Source: Archangiaceae bacterium (GTDB lineage: Bacteria; Myxococcota; Myxococcia; Myxococcales; Myxococcaceae). Taken from it: a stretch of DNA of 64,000 nt. The position numbers and the translations under genes are program-made. Location of the stretch: assembly GCA_016714225.1 (NCBI GenBank), contig JADJNS010000018.1, positions 1 to 64,000 of the forward strand. Direction: 5' to 3'. Below, piece by piece: positions 22,472-36,760 of the stretch. The notes beneath the pieces are model-generated. The model saw nothing but the letters and a program-made list of their open reading frames with translations. It was not told where the DNA came from and did no database searches. How positions within the stretch are numbered: position 1 is the stretch's first letter; the number at the start of each line of letters is the position of its first letter.

Positions 22472-23458
22472 GTGACCCACTCGCGACTCCTCCACCTGCG
22501 CGCGCTGCTGATACCGCTCACCGCGACGCTGTTCTTCGTGCTCGACCCGGTGAGCCCGCTGGTGGCGCTGGCCTTCGCGGTCTCGCCGTTCTTCCCTCCC
22601 TTTCCGCGCGATGCCGAGCGCGTCTCCACCGTCACCGTGGGGGGTATGGACGGGTACGCCTACGCGCTGTTCGCGCTGCAGTGCGTGAACCTGCCGCTCG
22701 CGGCGCGCACGCTCGAGACGCACGGCTGGCTCTCGCTCAGCGCCGCGGTCACTGTGGTGCTGATGGCGGTCTCGTCGTCCCTTTGCGGAGCGATCGCCGG
22801 CCACGAGCTGATTCACCGCACCGGTGCGGCGCAGCTGGCGCTCGGGCGGCTGCTGCTCGCCTCGGTGCTGTACGAGCACTTCTTCGCCGAGCACCTGCGC
22901 GGTCACCACGTGCGTTACGCGACCCGCGACGACCCCGCCACCGCGCGGCCGGGAGAGAGCTTCGCCGCCTATCTCTGGCGCAGCCCCCCCGCGCAGCTCG
23001 CGAGCGCCTGGCAGCTCGATCGCTCGAGCGTGATGGTGGGCCTGGTGCTCGAGGCCGCCATCGCCGCGCTCTTCGGCTGGTGCTTCGGCGCCTCGGGGCT
23101 GGCGTTCTTTCTGCTCCAGGCGGCGCTGGTGCACGTCGCCTTCAACGCGGTGCAGTACTTCGAGCACTGGGGCCTCGAGGGCGGCAGTCAGTCGTGGGAC
23201 GCCGAAGATCGCGCCTCGCTCTTCGGCATCATCGGCCTGGCGCGCCACGCCGACCACCACGCCCGGCCCGGGCGCCCCTTCTCCGAGCTCGAGCTGCGCG
23301 CCGACAGCCCCAAGCTGCCGAAGAGCTACGGCGGCATGATCGGCCTCGCCATCTTCAGGAACCGCGAGTTCCAGCGCCTGATGACCGCCGAGCTGGTGCG
23401 GCTCGGTGCGGCGCCGGCGCCTGCGCGCGACCCCGCGCCCACGCGAGAGCTGGCATGA
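22472..23458 (+). CDS. AlkB-like integral membrane di-iron hydroxylase / desaturase
   Basis: 328 aa from GTG 22472, with GGGGGGAA upstream as ribosome binding site. The eight-His pattern of alkane monooxygenase and membrane desaturases is present: HELIH (111-115), EHLRGHH (140-146) and RHADHH (248-253), plus an EHWGL motif near 211 equivalent to the NYxEHYGL block of AlkB. Several hydrophobic segments surround these. The reaction should be O2-dependent hydroxylation or desaturation of a lipid or alkyl chain. It is the first gene of a three-gene operon; its TGA overlaps the next ATG (ATGA). Confidence 0.87.
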   Translation: MTHSRLLHLRALLIPLTATLFFVLDPVSPLVALAFAVSPFFPPFPRDAERVSTVTVGGMDGYAYALFALQCVNLPLAARTLETHGWLSLSAAVTVVLMAVSSSLCGAIAGHELIHRTGAAQLALGRLLLASVLYEHFFAEHLRGHHVRYATRDDPATARPGESFAAYLWRSPPAQLASAWQLDRSSVMVGLVLEAAIAALFGWCFGASGLAFFLLQAALVHVAFNAVQYFEHWGLEGGSQSWDAEDRASLFGIIGLARHADHHARPGRPFSELELRADSPKLPKSYGGMIGLAIFRNREFQRLMTAELVRLGAAPAPARDPAPTRELA

Positions 23459-24288
23459 GCCCTCTGGCGCGCGTGGCTCCGCTGGCGGGCTATCTGGTGC
23501 TGGTCGGCGCCGCGCCCTTCGCCGCGCTCGCGCTCGCCGACGCAGGCCTTCGCCTCGACGTCTCGGTGCTGGCGGTGGTCACCGCGGTGGGCACGCTCAT
23601 CGGGGTGCTCGAGGCGCGCTTCCCCTTCGACCCCCGGTGGAACCGCCCTCGAGGAGACACCCGCGTCGACCTGCTGCACCTCGCCGTCTCGACCGTGGCG
23701 ATGACGTTGCTCTTCGAGCTCGCCTCGGCGCGGCTGCCCACCTTCGGGGTGTGGCCCGGCGGGCTGCCCTTCGTGGTGCAGTGCGCGCTGGCGCTGCTCG
23801 TCGCCGAGCTGGGTGGGTACCTTGCCCACCGCGCCATGCACGAGTGGCCGGGGCTCGGGCGCGTGCACGTGGTGCACCACAGCGCGCTGCGCCTTCACGC
23901 GCTGAACTCGTCGCGCAACCACCCGCTCGACGCGCTCGCGCTGCTGCTCGCCGCCGGGCTGCCGCTGGTGCTGCTCGGCACCCCGGCGCGGGTCATCGCC
24001 GCGCTGGGAGCGTTCGCCATCGCGCACCTGCAGTTCCAGCACGCCAACACCACGCTGCGGCTCGGCCCGCTCAACTGGGTGCTGGCCGGCCCCGAGCTGC
24101 ACCGCTGGCACCACTCGACCGTGCGCGACGAGGCCCACGGCAACTACGGCCACGTGCTGATGGTGTGGGACGTGCTGTTTCGCTCGCGGGTCAAGCCCGC
24201 CGGCGAGGCGCCGGCCGCCGTCGGGCTGTACCAGGGCGATACGCTGCCCGAGACCTACGCGGCGCACCTGGGCTCTCCTTTTCGATGA
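23455..24288 (+). CDS. Sterol desaturase / fatty acid hydroxylase superfamily protein
   Basis: 277 aa. The start ATG overlaps the upstream stop by four bases. It has about five hydrophobic segments and the superfamily's His clusters: HRAMHE, HVVHHS, then HLQFQHAN and HRWHHS. These bind a di-iron centre in the membrane. Bacterial members act on sterols, carotenoids, alkylglycerols or hydroxy fatty acids. Being translationally coupled to an AlkB-like enzyme suggests successive oxidations of one lipid. The substrate is not predictable. Confidence 0.88.
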   Translation: MSPLARVAPLAGYLVLVGAAPFAALALADAGLRLDVSVLAVVTAVGTLIGVLEARFPFDPRWNRPRGDTRVDLLHLAVSTVAMTLLFELASARLPTFGVWPGGLPFVVQCALALLVAELGGYLAHRAMHEWPGLGRVHVVHHSALRLHALNSSRNHPLDALALLLAAGLPLVLLGTPARVIAALGAFAIAHLQFQHANTTLRLGPLNWVLAGPELHRWHHSTVRDEAHGNYGHVLMVWDVLFRSRVKPAGEAPAAVGLYQGDTLPETYAAHLGSPFR

Positions 24289-25010
24289 AGCGGGTGCGGC
24301 TGGGCGAGCACGAGGTCTGGGCGCTCAACGCCACCGACGCCGAGCTGCTGTACCGGCAGATCTTCGAGAACCAGACCTACGCCGGGCACGGCATCGGCGT
24401 GCGCGACGGCGACACCGTCTTCGACTGCGGCGCCAACATCGGGCTCTTCTCGCTGTGGCTGTCATCGCGGCATCGCGACGTGAAGCTGTTCGCCTTCGAG
24501 CCGGTGCCCGAGACCTTCGCGGCGCTGCAGCGCAACGTGCCGCAGGCGACGCTGTGCTGTTGCGCGCTGGGCGACCGGGCCGGCACCGCCGACTTCACCT
24601 ATGACCGCTTCGTCAGCTCGACCGCCACCATGGTGACGCCGCCGGCGCTCGATCCGGCCGCACTCGCCGCGGACCTGGGCGTCTCGACGCTCGCGGCGCG
24701 CGCCATTCAGGCGGTGCGGCGGCTGGCGCGGCGGCGGGTGCGCTGCCCGGTGCGCACGCTGGCCGAGGTGATGGCCGAGCACCGGGTCGAGCGCATCGAC
24801 CTGCTCAAGGTCGACGTCGAAGGCTCCGAGGCCCGGGTGCTGGCCGGGGTGGGCGACTGGTCGAAGGTGCGGCAGGTCATCGTCGAGACCGACGACCCCG
24901 ACGGCATCAGGGCGACGCTGCGGGCGCAGGGCTTCACCACCGAGCTGGGGCGAGAGCCGTTTCGGTCGTTCGAGGCGCTGGGGCTGTACAACGTCTACGC
25001 GCGGCGGTGA
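24285..25010 (+). CDS. FkbM family methyltransferase
   Basis: 241 aa. ATG 24285 overlaps the previous stop (ATGA). SAM-binding motif I is VFDCGANIGLFSL, followed by LFAFEPVPETFAAL, both typical of FkbM enzymes, and IDLLKVDVEGSEARVL is the family's conserved DVEG block. FkbM-type enzymes O-methylate hydroxyl groups of polyketides, sugars or lipids. In this operon the natural idea is methylation of a hydroxyl introduced by one of the two upstream membrane oxygenases; that is inference. Confidence 0.9.
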   Translation: MKRVRLGEHEVWALNATDAELLYRQIFENQTYAGHGIGVRDGDTVFDCGANIGLFSLWLSSRHRDVKLFAFEPVPETFAALQRNVPQATLCCCALGDRAGTADFTYDRFVSSTATMVTPPALDPAALAADLGVSTLAARAIQAVRRLARRRVRCPVRTLAEVMAEHRVERIDLLKVDVEGSEARVLAGVGDWSKVRQVIVETDDPDGIRATLRAQGFTTELGREPFRSFEALGLYNVYARR

Positions 25011-25154
25011 GGGGCGCCGGGTTCTGGCCGTCGCACGCAGGCGGTGGCTGCAGCGTGTTCTCGCCGACGCCGAAGAGCAGCTGTTGGCGCTCTCGCGAGA
25101 TGGACGGGCGGTGGCGACTTGAGGCGGCTGGGCGGACGCGTTCCGTTCCGCTTG

Positions 25155-25413
25155 GAATCACGCGTAGTGCCAAGCGGAGCGGCTCGAGATCCCCGGAGGA
25201 CAGCTGGCATCGCGATCTTCGTTTGTATGTCGCAGGGAAGAGACTCCACCCATGGAACGTCATCACCCCTGTCCCAGCCCGCATGTGTCGGAGCCGGGCG
25301 AGAGCTTGTTGCACGAGCTGCTCCTGCATCTCCACGCCGACGAAGATGCTCGGTTGTGTCGAGCGACGCCGTCGTGCAGAGCTTGGCCGACGCCCGCTGC
25401 CAAGAGCGCGCAC
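25155..25413 (-). pseudogene. Decayed partial copy of the neighbouring SAM methyltransferase
   Basis: One minus-strand frame holds a GSG remnant of motif I, then SIFVGVEMQEQLVQQAL, then directly TGVMTFHGWSLFP and SSGDLEPLRLALRV. The intact gene at 25447-26139 has SIFVGVEQRRQLVRQAY, TRVVTFHGFGGAMP and AGGELALWVRTG in the same order but with about 50-60 residues between the first two blocks. The copy therefore has a central deletion and no proper start. Nothing else was found between 25011 and 25446. Confidence 0.65.
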
Positions 25414-25446
25414 GTCCGAAGTGTCGCACGCCGTTCTTTGTCCGCG

Positions 25447-26139
25447 TCAGCGACCGGAGCAGTTCCTCGCGGGACCCACTCTCTGTGCGGGGTCTCCGGT
25501 TCTCACCCAAAGGGCGAGCTCACCACCGGCGAGCGACTCCTTCGAGACTGGCGTGAAGGACTCCGGCATTGCACCGCCGAACCCGTGAAAGGTCACGACC
25601 CGGGTTCCAACACGCAGCCGTTCGAGCTTTCGTCGCGTCCCTGCAACCCGCGCCTTGTAGGCCTCGACCCCTCCCTTCACGGTCGAGTCGAGCCGCCAGT
25701 AGGGCTCGAACTCCAACTCCCCGAACGGGTTGTAGAGGTAGATGGCCGCGTAGCGGCGCCAGTCGACGGCAAAGGCATCGCGGCACAAGAACAGTGCTCC
25801 GCCTGCGCCGAGTCGTTGAGCCAGGGCGTACGCCTGACGAACGAGCTGACGCCGTTGCTCGACACCGACGAAAATGCTCTCGGTTGAGAGCGCGCCGACG
25901 ACACAGAATTTGCCGATGCCGCTTCCGACGTCGAGCACTCGCTCGCCCCGTCTCGGTGCAAGCAGCTCCACGACCCGCCGGCAGATATCCACCGGGGTCC
26001 AATGGACCTCGGATGCAAACCGCCAAGCCGGGGCCAAGAGACGGTCGAAGCAGCAGTCGCTCACAGGGCGACTGCTGCGCAGATCGTCGATCAAGCGAAC
26101 AGTTCGCTCATGCTCAGACTCCTGTAGCGATCCGCACAT
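25447..26139 (-). CDS. SAM-dependent methyltransferase
   Basis: 230 aa from ATG 26139; the start is unsure because no good ribosome binding site is visible. Motif I is RVLDVGSGIGKFCVV and the acidic residue of motif II is in SIFVGVE. The region YAAIYLYNPFGELEFEPYW stands where catalytic motif IV is found in class I enzymes (here N-P-F). Substrate unknown. Base composition is slightly lower in G/C than the neighbours, and a decayed partial duplicate lies just downstream, so the locus has rearranged. Confidence 0.75.
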   Translation of the reverse strand: MCGSLQESEHERTVRLIDDLRSSRPVSDCCFDRLLAPAWRFASEVHWTPVDICRRVVELLAPRRGERVLDVGSGIGKFCVVGALSTESIFVGVEQRRQLVRQAYALAQRLGAGGALFLCRDAFAVDWRRYAAIYLYNPFGELEFEPYWRLDSTVKGGVEAYKARVAGTRRKLERLRVGTRVVTFHGFGGAMPESFTPVSKESLAGGELALWVRTGDPAQRVGPARNCSGR

Positions 26140-26553
26140 GACGGCCAGCTGAGCAGGATCCGCGCCACGCGACTACTGTCAGCCAGGAAACAAGCTGATC
26201 GCCACGCATGCCGAATCGGCACGCGGCGCCTGCCAGTTCTTGCGCACGAAACGTCTGACGGCTGGCGTGCGCAGCACGATGCGCTCGTCGATGGCGCGGT
26301 ACTTGCCCACCTCGGCTCGTGGTGAGTGTCTGCCTCTTGCTCGACCGAAAAGAACGTCGCTCTACGTAACCGCTCCGCGCAGCGGTTACGGAAGTGAACA
26401 TCGACGCGAAAAGCCGCTCCCGCTCCCACCGCTTCCCAAACACAGCGCCGCGCGAGCGGGGAGCTGCCTCATTCTCGGAGGCGCCGCCTGAAACGCACGG
26501 AGTGCCGGAGCGCGGTCGCCCGCGCCGCGCCCCGCGCTCCCGGAAAAGCGCGC
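26140..26553. other. 414-bp gap without a recognisable gene; contains one perfect hairpin
   Basis: No frame here has convincing codon bias. A perfect 9-bp inverted repeat GTAACCGCT / AGCGGTTAC (26366-26374 and 26381-26389) with a 6-base loop lies in the middle. It has no T-run, so it may be an operator or a terminator of unusual kind. A short minus-strand stretch around 26215-26310 reads GKYRAIDERIVLRTPAVRR and could be the remnant of a lost gene. Confidence 0.4.
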
Positions 26554-32889
<6,336 letters not shown>

Positions 32890-32894
32890 GACGG

Positions 32895-32900
32895 CTCCTT
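32895..32900 (-). promoter_or_regulatory. Ribosome binding site AAGGAG of the giant kinase gene
   Basis: A perfect AAGGAG five bases upstream of ATG 32889 fixes the start of the 2111-aa kinase. It lies in the 20-bp gap after the stop of the upstream kinase gene, supporting one transcript. Confidence 0.85.
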
Positions 32901-32909
32901 GAAACGACT

Positions 32910-34580
32910 TCAGGTAGAGAAAGACTCGGCTTCGCGACGGCGGCGCAGGCTGGCGAACACCGCCACCTTCTTGCGCACGATCTCGGCGTCGAGCGGCTTG
33001 ACCAGGTAGTCGGCCGCGCCCGCCGCGTAGGCACGGTGAATCTCTTGCGGGTCGTTGCCGAACGCGGTGACGAAGAGAATCGGTATGTCCCGGCAGCGCT
33101 CGAGCGCGCGCATGTGGCCGGCGACCTCGACCCCGTCCATGCCCGGCATGGCCACGTCGATCAGCGCCACGTCGAACTGCTCGCGCAGCGCCAGCCGCAG
33201 CGCCTCTTCACCGCTGCTCGCGGTGACCAGCCGGTAGGCGGGGTTCTGCAAGATGCTCTTCAATGCCACCAGGTTCTCGGGCCGGTCGTCGACCAGCAAG
33301 ATGTTCGAGATGGTCTGCGGCGCCTCGTGCGAGGTCTGGCCCTTCGTCACCGGCAGGCTGAACTGCATGGTGGTGCCGGCGCCCAGCGCGCTCTCGGCCC
33401 AGATGCGGCCGCCGTGCGCCTCGATGATCGCCTTGCAGATGGTGAGGCCCAGGCCGGTGCCGCGCCGGTCGTGGCGCCGCGCCTGCCAGAAGCGGTCGAA
33501 CAGCTTGGTGAGGTGGTCGGGCTTGATGCCGTGGCCGTTGTCTTTCACCCAGACCTTCACCTCGCCGCCGGTCGACGACGCGCCGATGGTGACCACACCG
33601 CCGGGCTCGGTGAACTTCACTGCGTTGCTGATCAGGTTCTCGAGCACCTCGAGAATGCGCTCTTCGTCGGCCTCGAGGTTGGGCAGGTCGGCCGCGATGT
33701 CCGAGGTGAGAATCACCGAGGCGTCGGCGGCCACGCTCTGCTGCGACTCGAGCGCGGCGAGCAGCACGTCGGCCAGCTCGAGCTGCTTGCGCTCGACCAC
33801 GAAGCGGCCGCCTTCGATGGCGTTCACGTCGAGCAGGTCGCGGATCAGCCGGTCGGCGCGCTGGGTGGCGCGCAAGATGCGCTCGATGGGCCGCAGCATC
33901 GAAGGGTCGGGCTGGCGCCGCATCAGGCTGTTGCCCGAGACGGTGATGACGTTGAGCGGGTTGCGCAGGTCGTGGGCCACCACCGCGAGCAGGTCGTCGC
34001 GGGCGCGAATCGCCTGCTCGAGGTGGTCCATGCCCTGGCGGCGCTGCACCGCCTGGGCGCCGTGCTCCGAGAGCATCGAGAGCATGCGGCGCTGGTCGGG
34101 CGAGAACGCCAGCCCGCGCACCGCGCCGATGTAGATCATGCCCAGCAGGTTCTCGCCGGCACGCATCGGCACCGCGTAGACCGAGTGCAGCGCCAGGTCG
34201 CGCATCGGCTTGCTCCAGCCCGCCGACTGGTGCTGCTGGCTGACGTAGAGCAGCGAGTCGTCGAGCGCCTCGAAGCCGGCGAAGGCGGTCGGGGTGGGCA
34301 GGCTGAAGCCCTGGGTCACCTCTTCGTCGAGCCCGATCGCCGCCCGCGAGCGCAGCACCGAGCCGTCGCGCACGCGAATCACGCCCAGCGCCGCGCCGCA
34401 GAGGTCGAGCCCCAGCTCGAGCAGCCGCTTGCACAGGTCTTCGAGGCTGTTGGAGGAGCTGAGCGCCTCGGTCAGGCGCTCCAGGTGCTTCACCATCAGC
34501 TTGTCGCTGTCGGTCGAAGTGGAGATGGGGACCTCGCGGCGAGACGCCGGGGACTGGGAGGCAGAGTCATTCATACGCAT
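32910..34580 (-). CDS. Hybrid histidine kinase: GAF-HK-REC
   Basis: 556 aa from ATG 34580 (MRMNDSAS; ATG 34574 is equally possible). Domains: a GAF-like sensor (about 40-205, LGVIRVRDGSVLRSRAAIGLDE), HisKA with AVVAHDLRNPLNVI, HATPase (NLISNAVKF, DNGHGIK, GTGLGLTI), and a C-terminal receiver (LLVDDRPEN, ALIDVAMPGMDG, YLVKPLD). No membrane segment. It is 20 bp upstream of the giant HAMP kinase and on the same strand, so the two are probably co-expressed and may share signals through their receivers. Confidence 0.92.
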   Translation of the reverse strand: MRMNDSASQSPASRREVPISTSTDSDKLMVKHLERLTEALSSSNSLEDLCKRLLELGLDLCGAALGVIRVRDGSVLRSRAAIGLDEEVTQGFSLPTPTAFAGFEALDDSLLYVSQQHQSAGWSKPMRDLALHSVYAVPMRAGENLLGMIYIGAVRGLAFSPDQRRMLSMLSEHGAQAVQRRQGMDHLEQAIRARDDLLAVVAHDLRNPLNVITVSGNSLMRRQPDPSMLRPIERILRATQRADRLIRDLLDVNAIEGGRFVVERKQLELADVLLAALESQQSVAADASVILTSDIAADLPNLEADEERILEVLENLISNAVKFTEPGGVVTIGASSTGGEVKVWVKDNGHGIKPDHLTKLFDRFWQARRHDRRGTGLGLTICKAIIEAHGGRIWAESALGAGTTMQFSLPVTKGQTSHEAPQTISNILLVDDRPENLVALKSILQNPAYRLVTASSGEEALRLALREQFDVALIDVAMPGMDGVEVAGHMRALERCRDIPILFVTAFGNDPQEIHRAYAAGAADYLVKPLDAEIVRKKVAVFASLRRRREAESFST

Positions 34581-34682
34581 GAGCGATGTTCCGCGCCGGA
34601 AACATACGTAAGCCCCCGAGCCATTCGCACCCGGTACCACACCGGTTTGCGGGGCGTTACCTGCCGGTAACCACCCCGAAGT

Positions 34683-35120
34683 TCACAGGTGAATGAAGAA
34701 CGCCAGCGCGAACAGCGCCACGAGCACCCCGGTGACCAGGGCCATCGCGCCCCAGAGGCCGACCGAGCTGCCGGCGGGCTTCACCGAGCGCAGGTACTCG
34801 AGGTCGGTGGGGGTGAGGTGCAGCGCGTACGGGAAGCCGAGCGCCAGCACCGCCTCGACCGCGACCGCACGGCACGAGACTCCGTCGCCGTCGTAGAGGT
34901 CGTGAAAGCCCTCGTCGTCGAGCTTCTCGACCACGAACTGGGCGAAGCCCTCGCGCTCGGCCTCGGCGGGCACCTGGCGCAGCAGCGCGTTGAGCCGGCC
35001 GGCGAGCTCGAGCCGCGCGTCTCCGTCGGAGTTGCGCGCGCGCTGCAGCAGCTCGATCGGCGCGCCGGTCGAGGGCGGCTCGAGCTCTTGCGCTGGGGGC
35101 TGACGCTGCTGCTCACGCAC
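34683..35120 (-). CDS. Small tail-anchored membrane protein, unknown
   Basis: 145 aa from GTG 35120, the first plausible start before REQQRQPPAQELEPP; extending further would enter sequence with different codon bias. The body is acidic and helical (ARLELAGRLNALLRQVPAEAEREGF), and the last 25 residues are one hydrophobic helix (WGAMALVTGVLVALFALAFFI). The N-terminal part is thus probably cytoplasmic. Family not recognised. It is divergent from the 35188 lipoprotein gene. Confidence 0.6.
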   Translation of the reverse strand: MREQQRQPPAQELEPPSTGAPIELLQRARNSDGDARLELAGRLNALLRQVPAEAEREGFAQFVVEKLDDEGFHDLYDGDGVSCRAVAVEAVLALGFPYALHLTPTDLEYLRSVKPAGSSVGLWGAMALVTGVLVALFALAFFIHL

Positions 35121-35187
35121 GGCGCCTCGAAGATAGCGCTGCGCCAGGCCTTGCGCATCGGGCGGAACTCCTCTTTCCTTGGCTGAC

Positions 35188-36660
35188 GTGCGCTGGCTCG
35201 CCCTGATGCTGTGCTGTGCCGGCTGCACCTGCGGCCCGGGCGGGGGTAACGACGCCGGCCGCTCGGTCGAGGTGGTTCGTGCGCGCACGCTGATCTCGGC
35301 GGCGGGCCGCCGAGACGTGCCCATCGACCTCACCGACAGCGACCTCTCGGCGCTCATTCCCGAAGACGGCGGAGCGCGCGTCATCTACCCCGAGGTGACC
35401 GGGCCGGGCGTGGCGACCTTCACCGCGGTGCCCGAGGGCGAGTACCTGCTCACCCTGGGCAACTACAACCTCATCACGAAAGGCCCGCGGGTCGACCTCG
35501 GCGTGGCGAGCCTCGGGCGCGCCGACGTGGCGCTCACCGACGGCGGGGTAGAGCTGGTGCTCGACGCGACCGGCCTGTTGCCGTGGCAGCCGTACTCCGA
35601 CGTGCTGCAGGTGACCGCCGAGAACGCCGGCTACGTGGCGCTCAACGCCCAGTCGTTCGTCGGAGACCAGCCCGACGCCGGCGTCACCGACGCCCGCTTC
35701 CCGCTCAAGTGGTGGGAGGCCTGCAGCACGTCGCGCGGGCGGCTGGTGCCGCGGGTCGAGGCCGACGCGGGCGACGTGGTGGTGGTGACGCAGCTGGTCT
35801 CGGCGAAGGTGCCCGACGCCGGCGCGCTCGAGCTGCGCACCCTCAAGCGGGTGGCCACGCTGCCGGCCTTCACCCTGGCCGACCACGCCAGCACCCCGGT
35901 CTCGGCCAGCTTCGCGCCGCCCGCCGCGCAGCAGCACCTCTCGCTCGACTTTCGCCAGAGCGCGTTCGACGCGCTGCGCGCCGCGGTGCACCCCGAGGCG
36001 CGGCCGCTCTCGTCGTCGGTGACGGTGAGCGCGCTGCCGTTCTCGACCAGCGACGGCTTCTTCACCGCCTCGCCCGACCTGGCGGTGCTGCGCCCGCAGC
36101 AGTACTCGGCCGACGTGGCGCTCGACTTCGACACCGGCAACCCGTTTCCCACCGCGTGGGGCAGGGTGGTGTCGGTGCGCTACGCAGCGCAGGTCGAGTT
36201 CGCGTACCCCGACGGCGGCGCCGGCCGCGTCACCAGCAACCTGGTGGCGCAAGACCTGCTGCCGTCGAGCGCGCAGCCGCTGGTGCCGCGCATCAGCCCG
36301 CCGCGCGCAGTGAAGGTCGAGGGGCTCGATGGCCACAGCCGCGCCGAAATCTCGCGCCTGCCCACCTTGAGCTGGGAGCCCCCCGCGCAGGGCAGCCCCA
36401 CCTCCTACGGCGTCACCATCTACCGCTTCAGCCGCGTGGGCGGCGGGCCGGTCATCGCCGTGTCCGAGCAGGGCTTCTTCGAGACCACCGCGCGCGCCGT
36501 GCAGCTGCCGTTCGGCGAGGTGAACCCGGGCGAAGAATACGTGTTCGGCATCACCGCGTTCGAGGCCACCGGCGCCCAGGCGGCGCAGGCGCCGTTCAAG
36601 AGCCGCTTCCCCTACGCCGAGGCGACCGCCCTCACCGCGATGATGCACGTCAGGCCGTAA
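35188..36660 (+). CDS. Predicted lipoprotein with a fibronectin-III-like C-terminal region
   Basis: 490 aa. GTG 35188 was chosen because it gives a lipoprotein signal (MRWLALMLCCAGC, lipobox CAGC); the TTG at 35179 would add three residues. The mature protein is beta-rich and Asp/Val-rich. The C-terminal part, PTLSWEPPAQGSPTSYGVTIYRF then NPGEEYVFGITAFEATG, has the pattern of a fibronectin type III domain. It probably sits on the outer membrane or in the periplasm. Function is unknown, and the downstream gene is convergent. Confidence 0.7.
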   Translation: MRWLALMLCCAGCTCGPGGGNDAGRSVEVVRARTLISAAGRRDVPIDLTDSDLSALIPEDGGARVIYPEVTGPGVATFTAVPEGEYLLTLGNYNLITKGPRVDLGVASLGRADVALTDGGVELVLDATGLLPWQPYSDVLQVTAENAGYVALNAQSFVGDQPDAGVTDARFPLKWWEACSTSRGRLVPRVEADAGDVVVVTQLVSAKVPDAGALELRTLKRVATLPAFTLADHASTPVSASFAPPAAQQHLSLDFRQSAFDALRAAVHPEARPLSSSVTVSALPFSTSDGFFTASPDLAVLRPQQYSADVALDFDTGNPFPTAWGRVVSVRYAAQVEFAYPDGGAGRVTSNLVAQDLLPSSAQPLVPRISPPRAVKVEGLDGHSRAEISRLPTLSWEPPAQGSPTSYGVTIYRFSRVGGGPVIAVSEQGFFETTARAVQLPFGEVNPGEEYVFGITAFEATGAQAAQAPFKSRFPYAEATALTAMMHVRP

Positions 36661-36702
36661 ACGAACGCCTCACCACCCCGCAAGCGAAGCGAGCGGCCGT
36701 GC

Positions 36703-36732
36703 GTGAACGTGAACGTGAACGTGAACGTGAAC
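36703..36732. repeat. Hexanucleotide repeat (GTGAAC)x5 between convergent genes
   Basis: Five perfect 6-bp copies in the 100-bp gap between two convergent stop codons. It is the third hexanucleotide tract of the window and the only one outside a gene. Confidence 0.85.
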
Positions 36733-36760
36733 GGCTTCTCGAGAGCGCCCGAAAGGCCCT

